NCBI RefSeq assembly: GCF_009796285.1
Contig: NZ_CP047020.1
Span: forward strand, 7,006,001 to 7,070,000
DNA length: 64,000 nt
Direction: 5' to 3'
DNA from: Streptomyces broussonetiae
GTDB lineage: Bacteria > Actinomycetota > Actinomycetes > Streptomycetales > Streptomycetaceae
The position numbers were made by a program, and so were the translations under genes. Under the pieces are notes generated by a model. It worked only from the letters and a program-made list of their open reading frames with translations, ran no database searches and had not been told where the DNA came from. Position 1 is the stretch's first letter. Each line of letters begins with the position of its first letter. Below are positions 1 to 8,031 of this stretch, piece after piece.

Positions 1-1021
1 GCACGGTCACGGAGTCGGCGCCGCCCACCCCGGCGGCCAGCGTGGCGACGGTCGTGCGCAGCATGTTCACCCACGGGTCGCGGCGGCTCATCATCACGGG
101 TGAGGTCACCGCGTGCTGCACCTGCGCGCCCGCACCGGACGCCCCGGACACCTCGGCCACCCGCGCCCACAGCCGGCGCGCGGCGCGCAGCTTGGCGATG
201 GTCAGGAACTGGTCGGCGGTGGCCGCGTAACGGAACTCCAGCTGCCCGGCCGCCTGTTCCACGGTCAGCCCGGCCTCGGTCAGCTCGCGCAGGTAGGCGA
301 CGCCGGTGGCGAGGGAGGCGCCCAGCTCCTGCGCGGCCGAGCCGCCCGCCTCGTGGTACGGCAGCGCGTCGACGGTGAGGGCGCGCAGGCCCGGGTAGGT
401 CGCGGCGCAGCGCGCGGCCAGCGCGGCGTACGGCGCGACGTCCAGGGCGGTGCCGGTACGGGCCTCGTACCCGAGCGGGTCACCGCCCAGGTTGCCGCGT
501 ACGGCCTCGGCGGCCACGCCCTTGCCGGCGTACAGCCGCAGCAGCGCCTCGGCGGCGGCCTCGGTGTCACGGCCCGCGTCGAGGACGACCGGCGCCAGGT
601 CGAGGTAGACCCCGTCGAGGGCGCGGGGCAGCTCGGCGACCGGTAGGCCGCCCTCGCCCAGCACCAGCCACAGGGAGGTGCCGCCGTTCTCCAGGTCGGC
701 CAGGACGGCGTGCTCCGCGAGGGCGGTGTGCCGCTGCCGTACGTCCCAGCCACCGGCGACGTTGCCCTCGGGGCGGCCACCGCGCACATACGGGGCGAAG
801 CCGGGCAGACCGGCGTCGGGCGCGGCTTCGCGCGCGGTGTAGAGGGGCCGGGTGCGCAGCCCGTCCTCCAGTGTCGTGGACAGGGCGTCCTCAGCTGCCG
901 CGCCCGAGACTTCCTTGCCCGACTTGCGCAGCACACCCTCGACCAGGCGTTGCCACTGCTCGTGCGTCGCGTCAGGGAACTCGGCGGCCAGTGAGAGCCC
1001 GTCGTCAGGCAGGACCGTCAT
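1..1021 (-). CDS. mutA: Methylmalonyl-CoA mutase small subunit, 3'-truncated by the window edge
   Basis: The frame is open from the ATG at 1021 to base 1, so only about 340 codons of a protein of roughly 600 are present. Residues near 57-80 (TRPLYT, then GLPGFAPYVRG) and GGWDVRQRH near 90-98 are the conserved N-terminal substrate-barrel stretches of the mutase family. The small subunit pairs with the B12-binding large subunit to interconvert methylmalonyl-CoA and succinyl-CoA in the cytoplasm, linking propionyl-CoA, branched-chain amino acid and polyketide extender-unit metabolism. mutB would be expected just beyond the left edge. Assignment is from sequence recall. The subunit type (small rather than the single-chain or isobutyryl mutase) rests on the short degenerate N-terminus. 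Confidence 0.85.
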   Translation of the reverse strand, partial: MTVLPDDGLSLAAEFPDATHEQWQRLVEGVLRKSGKEVSGAAAEDALSTTLEDGLRTRPLYTAREAAPDAGLPGFAPYVRGGRPEGNVAGGWDVRQRHTALAEHAVLADLENGGTSLWLVLGEGGLPVAELPRALDGVYLDLAPVVLDAGRDTEAAAEALLRLYAGKGVAAEAVRGNLGGDPLGYEARTGTALDVAPYAALAARCAATYPGLRALTVDALPYHEAGGSAAQELGASLATGVAYLRELTEAGLTVEQAAGQLEFRYAATADQFLTIAKLRAARRLWARVAEVSGASGAGAQVQHAVTSPVMMSRRDPWVNMLRTTVATLAAGVGGADSVTV

Positions 1022-1359
1022 GCTCGGATGCTAGGGCAGGGCGCTCATGTGGCAGTAAGGCGAGGGCTGTGACGTTGCCCTCCTTCTGGCTGTGACCTGA
1101 CTCTCCCGTTGTTTCCGGGGTGGTTCGCGGTGTCGGATTCCGGGTGCGACGGGCAGAGCGAAGCGCGGGGCCGGGGGATCGCCGCGACGCCTCCACCGTC
1201 GGGGTGCGGGACCCGCCAGGCTGCTCTGATCCACGATCAGAGCGCGTGCGCCGTACGGCGAAACCGTCAGCTCCTGCCGGGCCTGCGCCGCCGGATCCGG
1301 GTCGCCGTCGGTGCGCGGCGCTGCCTCGCGCGGCCGGTGAGGCGAGGCGTGGCGAGGCG
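1022..1359. other. Intergenic region between mutA and marR, with one perfect inverted repeat
   Basis: No gene is supported in these 338 bases. The one clear structure is a perfect inverted repeat at 1223-1243: 9-bp arms GCTCTGATC and GATCAGAGC around a 3-base loop. No T-tract follows, so it could be a weak terminator for marR (which ends at 1360) or a protein-binding site for the mutA promoter. A minus-strand frame crosses the region but has no coding look. Confidence 0.4.
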
Positions 1360-1854
1360 TCAGGAGTCGTCGAGGTCCGGGACGAGTGCGCACAGGGCCG
1401 CGCGCTGTTCCGCCCCCATGGAGTCGGCGAGGGCCTTGCGGACGGTGCCCGCGAGCAGGACGGAGGTCTCGCGCAACTGCTCGCGGGCCCTGTCGGTGAG
1501 GACGACCTCGACGCCCCGCTTGTCGCCGCACACGGACCGGCGGCTGACCAGACCGGCGCGCTGGAGGCAGGCGATCTGGTAGGTGAGACGGGTCTTGGGG
1601 CGGCCCAGGAGGTCGGCGACCTGGGTCATGCGCAGTCCGCTGCGCGGTCGTTCGGCCAGCAGGCACAGGATCAGGAACTCGTCGTGGGAGACGTCGAGGG
1701 TCTCCTTCACGACCGACCGCAGCCGCTGTTCCACCGCCCCGGTCGCGGCCAGCAGGAGCATCCACGCACGCAGCTCGTCCGGGAGCAGCCGGTCACCGCT
1801 CTCGGCCATGGGGCATTCGGGCAGGTCGGCGGGGGACGCGTCGGCGGCGGACAT
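1360..1854 (-). CDS. MarR-family transcriptional regulator
   Basis: The 164-residue product has the MarR winged-helix layout: dimerisation helices, then DEFLILCLLAERP, then a recognition region VADLLGRPKTRLTYQI, then a wing around SVCGDKRGVEVVLTDRA and a C-terminal dimer helix. The gene is divergent from the YceI gene at 1970, and the shared region carries three copies of one palindrome, so it probably represses itself and yceI. The start is uncertain: ATG 1854 is used, with a second in-frame ATG at 1809; neither has a convincing ribosome site. The ligand is unknown. Family membership is secure, target assignment is inference. Confidence 0.85.
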   Translation of the reverse strand: MSAADASPADLPECPMAESGDRLLPDELRAWMLLLAATGAVEQRLRSVVKETLDVSHDEFLILCLLAERPRSGLRMTQVADLLGRPKTRLTYQIACLQRAGLVSRRSVCGDKRGVEVVLTDRAREQLRETSVLLAGTVRKALADSMGAEQRAALCALVPDLDDS

Positions 1855-1874
1855 ATGTGAAGTCTACCCATTGT

Positions 1875-1947
1875 GCAAATTTGGACGACTTGGTTGTCCA
1901 AAATTGGATGAGCGGCTAGCGTGAGGGCATCGGTAATCCAAATTTGA
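1875..1947. promoter_or_regulatory. Three palindromic operators in the marR-yceI divergent promoter
   Basis: Three AT-rich palindromes lie here in otherwise GC-rich DNA: GCAAATTTGG at 1875-1884, CCAAAATTGG at 1898-1907 and CCAAATTTGA at 1938-1947. Centres are 23 and 40 bp apart. The first is about 20 bp before the marR start and the third about 22 bp before the yceI start, so one MarR dimer type could control both directions. Binding is inferred from position and symmetry. Confidence 0.65.
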
Positions 1948-1969
1948 ATCACCAATCGGGAGCACGATC

Positions 1970-2485
1970 ATGACCGTCACCGTGGAAACAGGTACCTGGC
2001 AGCTCGACCCCAGCGCGTCCGCCGTGTCCCTGCGGCACAAGACCATGTGGGGCCTGGTCACCGTCAAGGGCGCGTTCACCGCGGTCAGCGGTGGGGGCGA
2101 GGTGCGGCCCGACGGCTCGGCCACCGGCACCGTCACCCTGGAGGCCGCCTCCCTGGACACCAAGCACGCCAAGCGGGACACACACCTGCGCTCGGCGGAC
2201 TTCTTCGACGCCGACCAGCACCCGGAGATCACCTTCGCCGTTCGCGGGGCCGACCGCCTCGACACGGACGGTGTACGGGTCACCGGGCAGCTGACGGTGC
2301 GGGGCGTCAGCCGGCCGCAGACCTTCACCGCGCGGCTGGCCTCGGTGGACGCGGACGGGCTCACCCTGGAGACCGAGTTCACCGTGGACCGCGCCCAGTT
2401 CGGCATGGGCTGGAACCAGCTGGGCATGATGCGCGGCCTGACCACGGTGACGGCCAGGCTGCGCTTCACGCGTACGGCGGCCTGA
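1970..2485 (+). CDS. YceI-family protein (lipid/isoprenoid-binding lipocalin-like)
   Basis: The 171-residue product begins TWQLDPSASAVSLRHKTMWG and contains FDADQHPEITF and a VTGQLTVRGVSRP stretch, the order expected of YceI proteins: an extended beta-barrel that binds an isoprenoid or polyprenyl chain. There is no signal peptide, so it is probably cytoplasmic, unlike E. coli YceI. It is the sole gene facing right from the MarR operator region and is probably derepressed by the MarR ligand. The physiological substrate is not known. Confidence 0.85.
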   Translation: MTVTVETGTWQLDPSASAVSLRHKTMWGLVTVKGAFTAVSGGGEVRPDGSATGTVTLEAASLDTKHAKRDTHLRSADFFDADQHPEITFAVRGADRLDTDGVRVTGQLTVRGVSRPQTFTARLASVDADGLTLETEFTVDRAQFGMGWNQLGMMRGLTTVTARLRFTRTAA

Positions 2486-2523
2486 GAAGCCGCCCGTGGG
2501 CTCGGCGCCCTTTCGGGTTCGGC

Positions 2524-4335
2524 TCAGCCCTTCAGGCTCAGCTTCGCCCGCTGCACATCCCAGGTGGAGAGCGTCTGCGGGGTCGCCGTGAAGGCACGCA
2601 GCCGGAAGTGGGTGCTCTTCTTCGTGGGCAGGGGGTACTGGCCCCCGGGCGCCCGCAGGACGACGGTCGCCGTGCTGTGCGCGGGGATCGTGGCCGGGCC
2701 GTGCGCGAGCGACCAGTACTTGCTCATGCCCTGACCCGTCGTGAGCATGTAGTGCGGGGTGAGCGCGTCGGCGCCGGTGTTGGTGACCTTCACCGTCAGC
2801 GTGGACAACGAGCCCGCCGAGGCGTGCCGGGCCGCCTTGACGTCCATCCTGAGCGGCGGCTTGCCCGTCGCCGCCAGGGTCGCGCTCACCAGCGCGGGCA
2901 GTACGAGGAGCACCACGGCTCCGGCCAGCACCGGCTTGCGGCGCCGGGCCGTGAGCCACCGGGGCCGCGGCTGCCAGGCGCCCGAGAACTCCGACAGGGG
3001 CACGGTGATCGCCGCCGCGAGCCACAGCGGCGTCATCATCAGGTAGTAGCCGTCCTGCGAGCGGGTCGCCAGGTAGAAGGCGCACCAGGGCAGCACGGTC
3101 GCGGCCGGGCCGAGCCGCCGGACGAACAGGACGAACAGCGCCAGCAGAGCCGCGGCGAGCAGCATGCTCGCGTGGCCGTACCAGTCGAGCCGGTCGCTGC
3201 CGTGGGTGAAGTACAGGGAGATGCCCACCAGGCCCTGGCCGTGCAGCACCGCGCCCTGGGTGAGCGGCAGCGCGATGCCCCGGAGCCAGGGGCCGGGCTC
3301 GGTCACGATGAAGTACGCGTTGATCAGCAGCCAGGTGAGGACCGCGATCCCAGCGATCCGCAGCACCACGCGCGCCGCCTCGCGCCCGCTCAGCTCGCCG
3401 CGCCGCATGGCGTAGACCCCGGCCAGCAGGAACGGCGTGAGGAACCACGGCAACTGCTGAGCCGCGCACGCGGCGCCCAGGCACGCGGCCCGCGCGATCC
3501 CGGACCTGCCGAGCCGCCCTCCGGCCCCCAGCCGCGGCCAGCCCACCACCACCGGCACCAGCAGGGCCAGGCCGGCGATCGCCGGGTAGCCCTGGCGGGC
3601 GTACATCGGCAGGAAACCGAAGCCCAGGCACGTCATCGTGGCCGCCGAGCGCCACGGCGTCGGCAGCAGCCGCCACAGCGTCACCGCGCACACGATCAGG
3701 ACGAGCGTCGCGGCCAGGGTCGCCGGGGTGCCGTTGTGACCGAGCCACAGGAAGGGCAGGGTAAGAAGCGGCGCCAACGGCGGGTAGCCGTAAGTGAAGT
3801 CGTAGCCGCCGGTTGTGGTCGCCGTCAGGGCGACGCCCGGGAGGTGGAACAGCCAGGGCCACGGGTGGTCGTAGACCTGGTGGCCGCCCATGATCTCCCG
3901 CGCGGCCTGCGTGGTCAGCACCGCCTCGTCGCCACCCGCGTGGTTCAGCGCCCAGGTGCACAGGGCGAGCGCGATCGCGGTCACCAGCACCACCAGGTCC
4001 AGGCGGGCCAGCGAGCGCGCCCGGCGTACCGTCAGCGCGAGCACGCCGGTCACCAGGATCGAGGCGTAACAGACCGAGATCACGGCCGCGAGGGCCGGGC
4101 GGTGTGTGGCCGCCTGCGTCCAGACCGATCGGGTGCCGATGAACAGGCTGACGTCGGCGAGCAGGGTCAACACGCGATGCCACTGCGCGGGTGCCTCGGG
4201 GGCGGCCTGTACGCGTGGTCCCGGAACGGCGGACACCGCCGACTGCGTCCGCCGGCCGGGTGTCACCTGCGATGTTTCTGCCAAGTGCACGGCACCGGAC
4301 GCTACTGACGGGAAATGACCAGGACGTGGCGGCAT
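2524..4335 (-). CDS. Polytopic membrane protein, GT-C glycosyltransferase-like
   Basis: The 603-residue product has a charged N-terminal region of about 60 residues, then roughly ten hydrophobic segments (for example VISVCYASILVTGVLALTV and MLLAAALLALFVLFV), then a soluble C-terminal domain of about 110 residues. The loop after the second or third helix carries GGHQVYDHPWPW and GGYDFTYGYPPLAPLL, typical of actinobacterial GT-C-like mannosyl- or arabinosyl-type membrane proteins. The C-terminal part (SLSTLTVKVTNTGADALTP) looks like an extracytoplasmic beta-sandwich. I do not recognise an exact family. The start could be further in. It converges with yceI and is transcribed away from the SepF-like gene. 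Confidence 0.7.
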   Translation of the reverse strand: MPPRPGHFPSVASGAVHLAETSQVTPGRRTQSAVSAVPGPRVQAAPEAPAQWHRVLTLLADVSLFIGTRSVWTQAATHRPALAAVISVCYASILVTGVLALTVRRARSLARLDLVVLVTAIALALCTWALNHAGGDEAVLTTQAAREIMGGHQVYDHPWPWLFHLPGVALTATTTGGYDFTYGYPPLAPLLTLPFLWLGHNGTPATLAATLVLIVCAVTLWRLLPTPWRSAATMTCLGFGFLPMYARQGYPAIAGLALLVPVVVGWPRLGAGGRLGRSGIARAACLGAACAAQQLPWFLTPFLLAGVYAMRRGELSGREAARVVLRIAGIAVLTWLLINAYFIVTEPGPWLRGIALPLTQGAVLHGQGLVGISLYFTHGSDRLDWYGHASMLLAAALLALFVLFVRRLGPAATVLPWCAFYLATRSQDGYYLMMTPLWLAAAITVPLSEFSGAWQPRPRWLTARRRKPVLAGAVVLLVLPALVSATLAATGKPPLRMDVKAARHASAGSLSTLTVKVTNTGADALTPHYMLTTGQGMSKYWSLAHGPATIPAHSTATVVLRAPGGQYPLPTKKSTHFRLRAFTATPQTLSTWDVQRAKLSLKG

Positions 4336-4383
4336 GTGAAGAGTCCGGTGTGAGCGAGGTAAGAAGCGGGCGTAATCGTATAT

Positions 4384-4397
4384 GTGACTCAGGTCAC
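4384..4397. promoter_or_regulatory. Crp-like palindrome upstream of the SepF-like gene
   Basis: GTGACTCAGGTCAC is a perfect dyad (GTGAC, 4 bp, GTCAC). It fits both the classical GTGA-N6-TCAC cAMP-receptor site and the looser GTG-N6-GNCAC form reported for Streptomyces Crp. It lies about 118 bp before the SepF-like start and about 49 bp behind the divergent membrane-protein start, so either gene could be the target. Chance occurrence is possible. Confidence 0.35.
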
Positions 4398-4514
4398 GCG
4401 CGGGCGGGGTCGCCTGAACGGTCGCACACCGTGTCGTTGTTGGGCCGAACGGGTGACTTGGCGTAAGAATTGGCCGGTGCAGGCATTGAGTGCAAGTCAG
4501 GTCGGGGGGAGCCG

Positions 4515-4904
4515 GTGAGCCGTTACGACGTCACCGATGAACAGTGGGAGGGGCTCGCCCAGGTCGTGCCGCTGCGGGGTCGGGACGCCTGGCCGTCCGC
4601 GGTGGGCCACCGCGCGCTGCCGGACGCCGAGACGGAGACCCGGCGCCGGTTCGTGGTCCTGCGCGTCAACGTCTTCGCGGACGCCCGGGAGGTCGCCGAG
4701 ACGCTGATGGCCGGTGCGCCGGTCCTGCTCGACCTGTCCGGCGCGGAGACCGAGGTCGCCAAGCGCGTCCTCGACTTCAGCACGGGCGTCGTCTTCGGCC
4801 TGGGCAGCGGAATGCACCGCGTCGACCGCAATGTGTTCCTCCTCACCCCGCCGGGTACCGAGGTCAGCGGACTGATGGAGGGTGCGGGGGTCTCGGAGGG
4901 CTGA
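4515..4904 (+). CDS. SepF-like cell-division protein (DUF552 family)
   Basis: The start is GTG 4515 because a strong GGGGGGAG lies just upstream; an in-frame ATG at 4470 has none. The 129-residue product has the SepF core: RRFVVLRVNVFADAREVAETL, PVLLDLSGAETEVAKRVLDF, then GVVFGLGSGMHRVDRNVFLLTP. SepF anchors FtsZ. Streptomyces carry extra SepF-like proteins (SflA, SflB in S. coelicolor) that influence septation during sporulation. The position next to the arcA-argF-acnA block suggests the SflB counterpart, from memory. It lacks the long N-terminal amphipathic segment of canonical SepF. Confidence 0.75.
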   Translation: MSRYDVTDEQWEGLAQVVPLRGRDAWPSAVGHRALPDAETETRRRFVVLRVNVFADAREVAETLMAGAPVLLDLSGAETEVAKRVLDFSTGVVFGLGSGMHRVDRNVFLLTPPGTEVSGLMEGAGVSEG

Positions 4905-5015
4905 GCGCTCCCCGAGCAGGCCTCGCGGCCGGTGCACTTCCGGGCGTCCCCCGATCGTGGGAAGGTCCGCAGGGCAAAACGGTTCGTCGGTGCGCTGTGG
5001 CTCTACCGTCCGGAC

Positions 5016-6278
5016 ATGGCCGTGCCTTCCGTGTCCGCCGGGCCTCCGGCGGCTGCCGCGTCCGGCGGGACCGTCCCCGCGCAGTCCCACGAGGCCCGCG
5101 AGGCCGGCGACGCGTGCGCCGTCCCCGTGCCGTCCCAGCAATCCAGTGCTCCCGGGGGCTTCCTCGATGTGCGGGCCCGGATCACCGAGTTGCGGCTGTC
5201 GGCGTTCGCCGGGCACCGGAGGGCCGGGTTCCCGCTCGGGCCGGTCACCCTGTTCGCCGGGCCCAGCGGAGCCGGCAAGACGACCGCACTCATGGCGTAC
5301 GAGGCGCTGGCCCGACTCGGCGGCGGAGCCCCGCTCGCCGAGGCCTTTTCCGACCCGCTCGCCGGTGTGCCGCAGCGGGCGCGCCCCGACGCCGGAGGAC
5401 GGCGGGGCTTTCGGATCGGCTGTACGGCGGACGGCGCCGAGGGACCGGTCCGGCTCGACATCGCCGTACAGGCCGAACCCGGTCTCAGGATCGTGGGGGA
5501 GCGGCTGACCGCGGGCGGGGTCGTCCTGCTGCAGACCGCGCTGCGCGACCCGGGGCGCCGGACCGTGCAGGCCGCCTGGCACACCGCGGGCTCCGCCCCG
5601 GTGACCCGCGCCCCGCTGCCCGACGACCGTCTCGGCACCGCCCTGCTGCCGCTGCGCGTGGCAGGCAAGACGGACGGGCAGCGCCGTGTGCTCGCCGCCG
5701 CGGAGCAGATGGTGGTCGCCCTGCGCTCCGTCTTCCCCTGCGACCCCCGCCCCGAGTGCATGCGCACGCCCGTCCCCACGGGCTCCGGCCGGCTGCTGCC
5801 CGGCTGCGACAACCTCGCCGACGTGCTGTGGCGCACCCGGGCCGAGTGCAGCCGTCGGCACGGTCTGCTGGTCGAGGCGTTGCGCGCGGGCTGCGCCGGG
5901 CCGGTGGCCGATCTGGTCGCCGAACCGCTGTCCGACGGCACGGTGTGCGCGCTGCTCGACCGCGGCGACGGCTTCCGCACCGGGCTGAACCGGCTCGGCG
6001 ACGGCGAACTGCGCTACCTGGCACTGACGTTGGTACTGCTGACCGGACCCGGTGTGCTGGAGGTGGACGTCCCGGGCGAGGTGCCCGACGCGCTGCGCGC
6101 CCTCACCGTCCTCGCCGACGGCTTCGACCGCTCGCTCGACCCGTCCCAGCGCCTGGCGCTGCTGCGGACGGCGGCCCGGATGGGCGAGCGCGGGCACATC
6201 CGGTGCCTGGGCGTGGTGAGCGACGCCTCGTGGGCCACCGGGGTCGAGGGGGTCACGGTGGTACACCTGGACGCGTGA
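5016..6278 (+). CDS. AAA-type ATP-binding protein
   Basis: The 420-residue product (ATG 5016; an upstream in-frame GTG at 4932 has no ribosome site) has a low-complexity N-terminus, then RITELRLSAFAGHRRAGFPL and a Walker A loop GPSGAGKTT near residue 83, as in RecF/SMC-like ABC ATPases. A signature-like LNRLGDGELRYLALTLVLL lies near residue 335, with Walker B-like LEVDVPGE following. The protein lacks a long coiled coil. It overlaps the next gene by 4 bp (GTGA), so the two are translationally coupled and probably work in one process. The function is unknown. ATPase assignment is firm. Confidence 0.75.
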   Translation: MAVPSVSAGPPAAAASGGTVPAQSHEAREAGDACAVPVPSQQSSAPGGFLDVRARITELRLSAFAGHRRAGFPLGPVTLFAGPSGAGKTTALMAYEALARLGGGAPLAEAFSDPLAGVPQRARPDAGGRRGFRIGCTADGAEGPVRLDIAVQAEPGLRIVGERLTAGGVVLLQTALRDPGRRTVQAAWHTAGSAPVTRAPLPDDRLGTALLPLRVAGKTDGQRRVLAAAEQMVVALRSVFPCDPRPECMRTPVPTGSGRLLPGCDNLADVLWRTRAECSRRHGLLVEALRAGCAGPVADLVAEPLSDGTVCALLDRGDGFRTGLNRLGDGELRYLALTLVLLTGPGVLEVDVPGEVPDALRALTVLADGFDRSLDPSQRLALLRTAARMGERGHIRCLGVVSDASWATGVEGVTVVHLDA

Positions 6279-6643
6279 CGGAACCACTCGACCTCGCCCG
6301 ACTCCAGCGCAGGCTCGCCGAGTTCGCTGCTGCGCGGAACTGGCAGCCGTACCACACGCCCAAGAACCTCGTCGCCGCCCTCTCGGTGGAGGCCTCCGAA
6401 CTGGTCGAGATCTTCCAGTGGCTGACCCCGGAGGAGTCGACCCGGGTGATGGACGATCCCGGCACCGCACCCCGCGTCGAGGACGAGGTCGCCGACGTAC
6501 TCGCCTATCTCCTGCAGTTCTGCGAGGCCCTGGGTATCGACCCCCTGGCCGCTCTGGACGCCAAGATCGACCGGAACGAACGTCGCTTTCCGGTCGCGGG
6601 GCCGGATGACGGCGACGAACGGGACCAACTGCCGGGCTCCTGA
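6275..6643 (+). CDS. MazG-like nucleotide pyrophosphohydrolase
   Basis: The GTG start at 6275 overlaps the stop of the ATPase gene. The 122-residue all-alpha product has LVAALSVEASELVEIFQW and, about 30 residues on, VEDEVADVLAYLLQFCE: the E-x(2)-E and E-x(2)-D pairs that bind magnesium in MazG/dCTPase-type enzymes. This subfamily (RS21-C6-like) hydrolyses non-canonical or excess (d)NTPs to the monophosphate and pyrophosphate. Coupling to an ATPase gene is unusual for a housecleaning enzyme. The exact substrate cannot be read from the sequence. Confidence 0.85.
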   Translation: MTEPLDLARLQRRLAEFAAARNWQPYHTPKNLVAALSVEASELVEIFQWLTPEESTRVMDDPGTAPRVEDEVADVLAYLLQFCEALGIDPLAALDAKIDRNERRFPVAGPDDGDERDQLPGS

Positions 6644-6809
6644 CGCCTGATATCACACTCCGTAGTCAAATTGCCTGTCGAATCCGAATTGTTGTCCACA
6701 AATTTCCGCCCACCTCTGGCTTTTCGTCTCAGGCGCCCTCACTCTGGGTAATGAACAAGGGAGTTCACACCGACGTGCGAGAAGGCATGTGGAGGGACGG
6801 GGGCGACGT

Positions 6810-7280
6810 ATGGATGCGATACGGCTCATCCTGACGAGCCGGCGGGCGCTGGCGAACGGGGCCGACGCAGGCGAAATCATGGCGGAGGTCTGGCAGGCGC
6901 AGGCCCTCGCCCAGGCCATCGGCAGCCGGCTCGCGGTCTCCGGCCCGCCGGAGCTGCGCGGCGAGGCGCTCGGCCTGACCGAGCTGGCGGGCCGGGGCTG
7001 CGGAGTCCTGGACCCGCCCGAACTCGACCCGGGCGATCTGCGCGCCGCTCAGCTCACCGAGCTGGACGACGCCCGCGAGACCCTCCTCTGCCTCGGGGGG
7101 CTGCTCGGTGAGGTCGGCATCGCCCTGGTCGGCCTGGCCAGCTCCGCGGCCGACGAGACGACGTACTGGCAGTGCATGGAGGCCATCGACGCGGCCGACG
7201 AGTCGCGCGACCGCGTCCTGGAGATGCTGCGCAAGCTGGCAGCGCGTGAGGAGGTGTTACCGGAGCGGGAGTTCGGCTGA
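6810..7280 (+). CDS. Hypothetical protein, DUF6099-like
   Basis: ATG 6810 is chosen because it follows GGAGGGACGGGGG; an in-frame codon at 6789 would read through that site. The 156-residue product is predicted all-helical and contains EIMAEVWQAQALAQAIGSRL and SGPPELRGEALGLTEL, which I associate with the Streptomyces family DUF6099. There are no signal peptide or membrane segments. An AT-rich stretch at 6650-6760 upstream is the likely promoter. No function is known. Confidence 0.65.
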   Translation: MDAIRLILTSRRALANGADAGEIMAEVWQAQALAQAIGSRLAVSGPPELRGEALGLTELAGRGCGVLDPPELDPGDLRAAQLTELDDARETLLCLGGLLGEVGIALVGLASSAADETTYWQCMEAIDAADESRDRVLEMLRKLAAREEVLPEREFG

Positions 7281-7636
7281 CGGCGACCGAACTCGGCAGC
7301 CGCCACCGACATTCGGCATTGACAGTCGCCCTCGGCGCTCGCCCTTGGCAGTCTTCTTGGGCACTTGACCTCGACGCTCGGCTCCGGCCCTCGCCTTCGG
7401 CGCTCGGCTCCGGCTCTCGCCTTCGGCGCTCGGCTTTGGTGCTTATCGCAGGTAGCTGGCCTTGCTGCTCGGCCCGGTGCTCCGCTTTGGGGCGCTTTCG
7501 CTGCTCGCTTTCCCTGCTCGCCCCCGGCGCTCGGCCTTGGGCTCCGCTCCGGCAGTCGGTCTCGGCGCCCCCACTCCAGCAGTCCACCCCGGTACTCGCC
7601 CCCTGGCGCGCACCCCGGTGGTCGGCGTAGCGCCTG
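7281..7636. repeat. Gene-free repeat-rich region with 26-bp tandem copies
   Basis: This 356-bp gap holds degenerate copies of a CGCTCG/TCGG-type unit. The cleanest part is two adjacent 26-bp units at 7375-7400 and 7401-7426 differing at one base, followed by a third that matches only its first bases (7427 on). Similar half-units recur to about 7600. Frames through it on both strands read as low-complexity Arg/Ser/Ala and are not supported as genes. Confidence 0.6.
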
Positions 7637-7792
7637 TCAGCCGGCGTCGGCCTCGTCCGCCGGAGTCGGTGCGAGTCCCGCGGCGTGCAGATCCGCCAGC
7701 TCCGACAGGTCCGCGTTCAACGCGGCCATCAGCTCTTCCATCTGCTGCAACAGCCCCTTCGGCCGACCGGCGGAGCCACACTCTTCGGACAT
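7637..7792 (-). CDS. Small hypothetical protein, 51 residues
   Basis: The start is the ATG at 7792, preceded at good spacing by GGGGAGG; a longer frame to 7906 reads as low-complexity. The product is acidic and helical (LLQQMEELMAALNADLSELADL), without Cys pairs, signal peptide or known motif. The ribosome site and the contrast in codon pattern with its surroundings support a real gene. It faces away from the oxidoreductase at 8032. Function unknown. Confidence 0.6.
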   Translation of the reverse strand: MSEECGSAGRPKGLLQQMEELMAALNADLSELADLHAAGLAPTPADEADAG

Positions 7793-8031
7793 GACGGCCT
7801 CCCCGGCCCCCTCGGCCCGGCAGGGCCGGCGCCATGACGCGCGACGGCAGTCTCCGCCCGGCGCGGGTGCCGGACGCTCCGGCTCCGACGTCCCAACGAT
7901 CATCACCTGGGCCGGTCACTGGCCCTGGCGGGGCCCGGCGCGCCCCGTGCCCGGTTTTCACCCGACCGGGGACGGCCGCACCTGGCGGTACCGGCGAGGT
8001 TGACGCGCGACGCGGCGTGCAGGATGGATGT

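Noticed and set aside
1949..4308. Two long frames, 744 codons on minus and 753 on plus, over yceI and the membrane protein
   Set aside because: Both cross real genes, lack domains, and consist of Arg/Gly/Pro/Ala runs.
4497..6656. A 719-codon minus frame over the SepF-like, ATPase and MazG genes
   Set aside because: Shadow of three genes with clear motifs on the plus strand.
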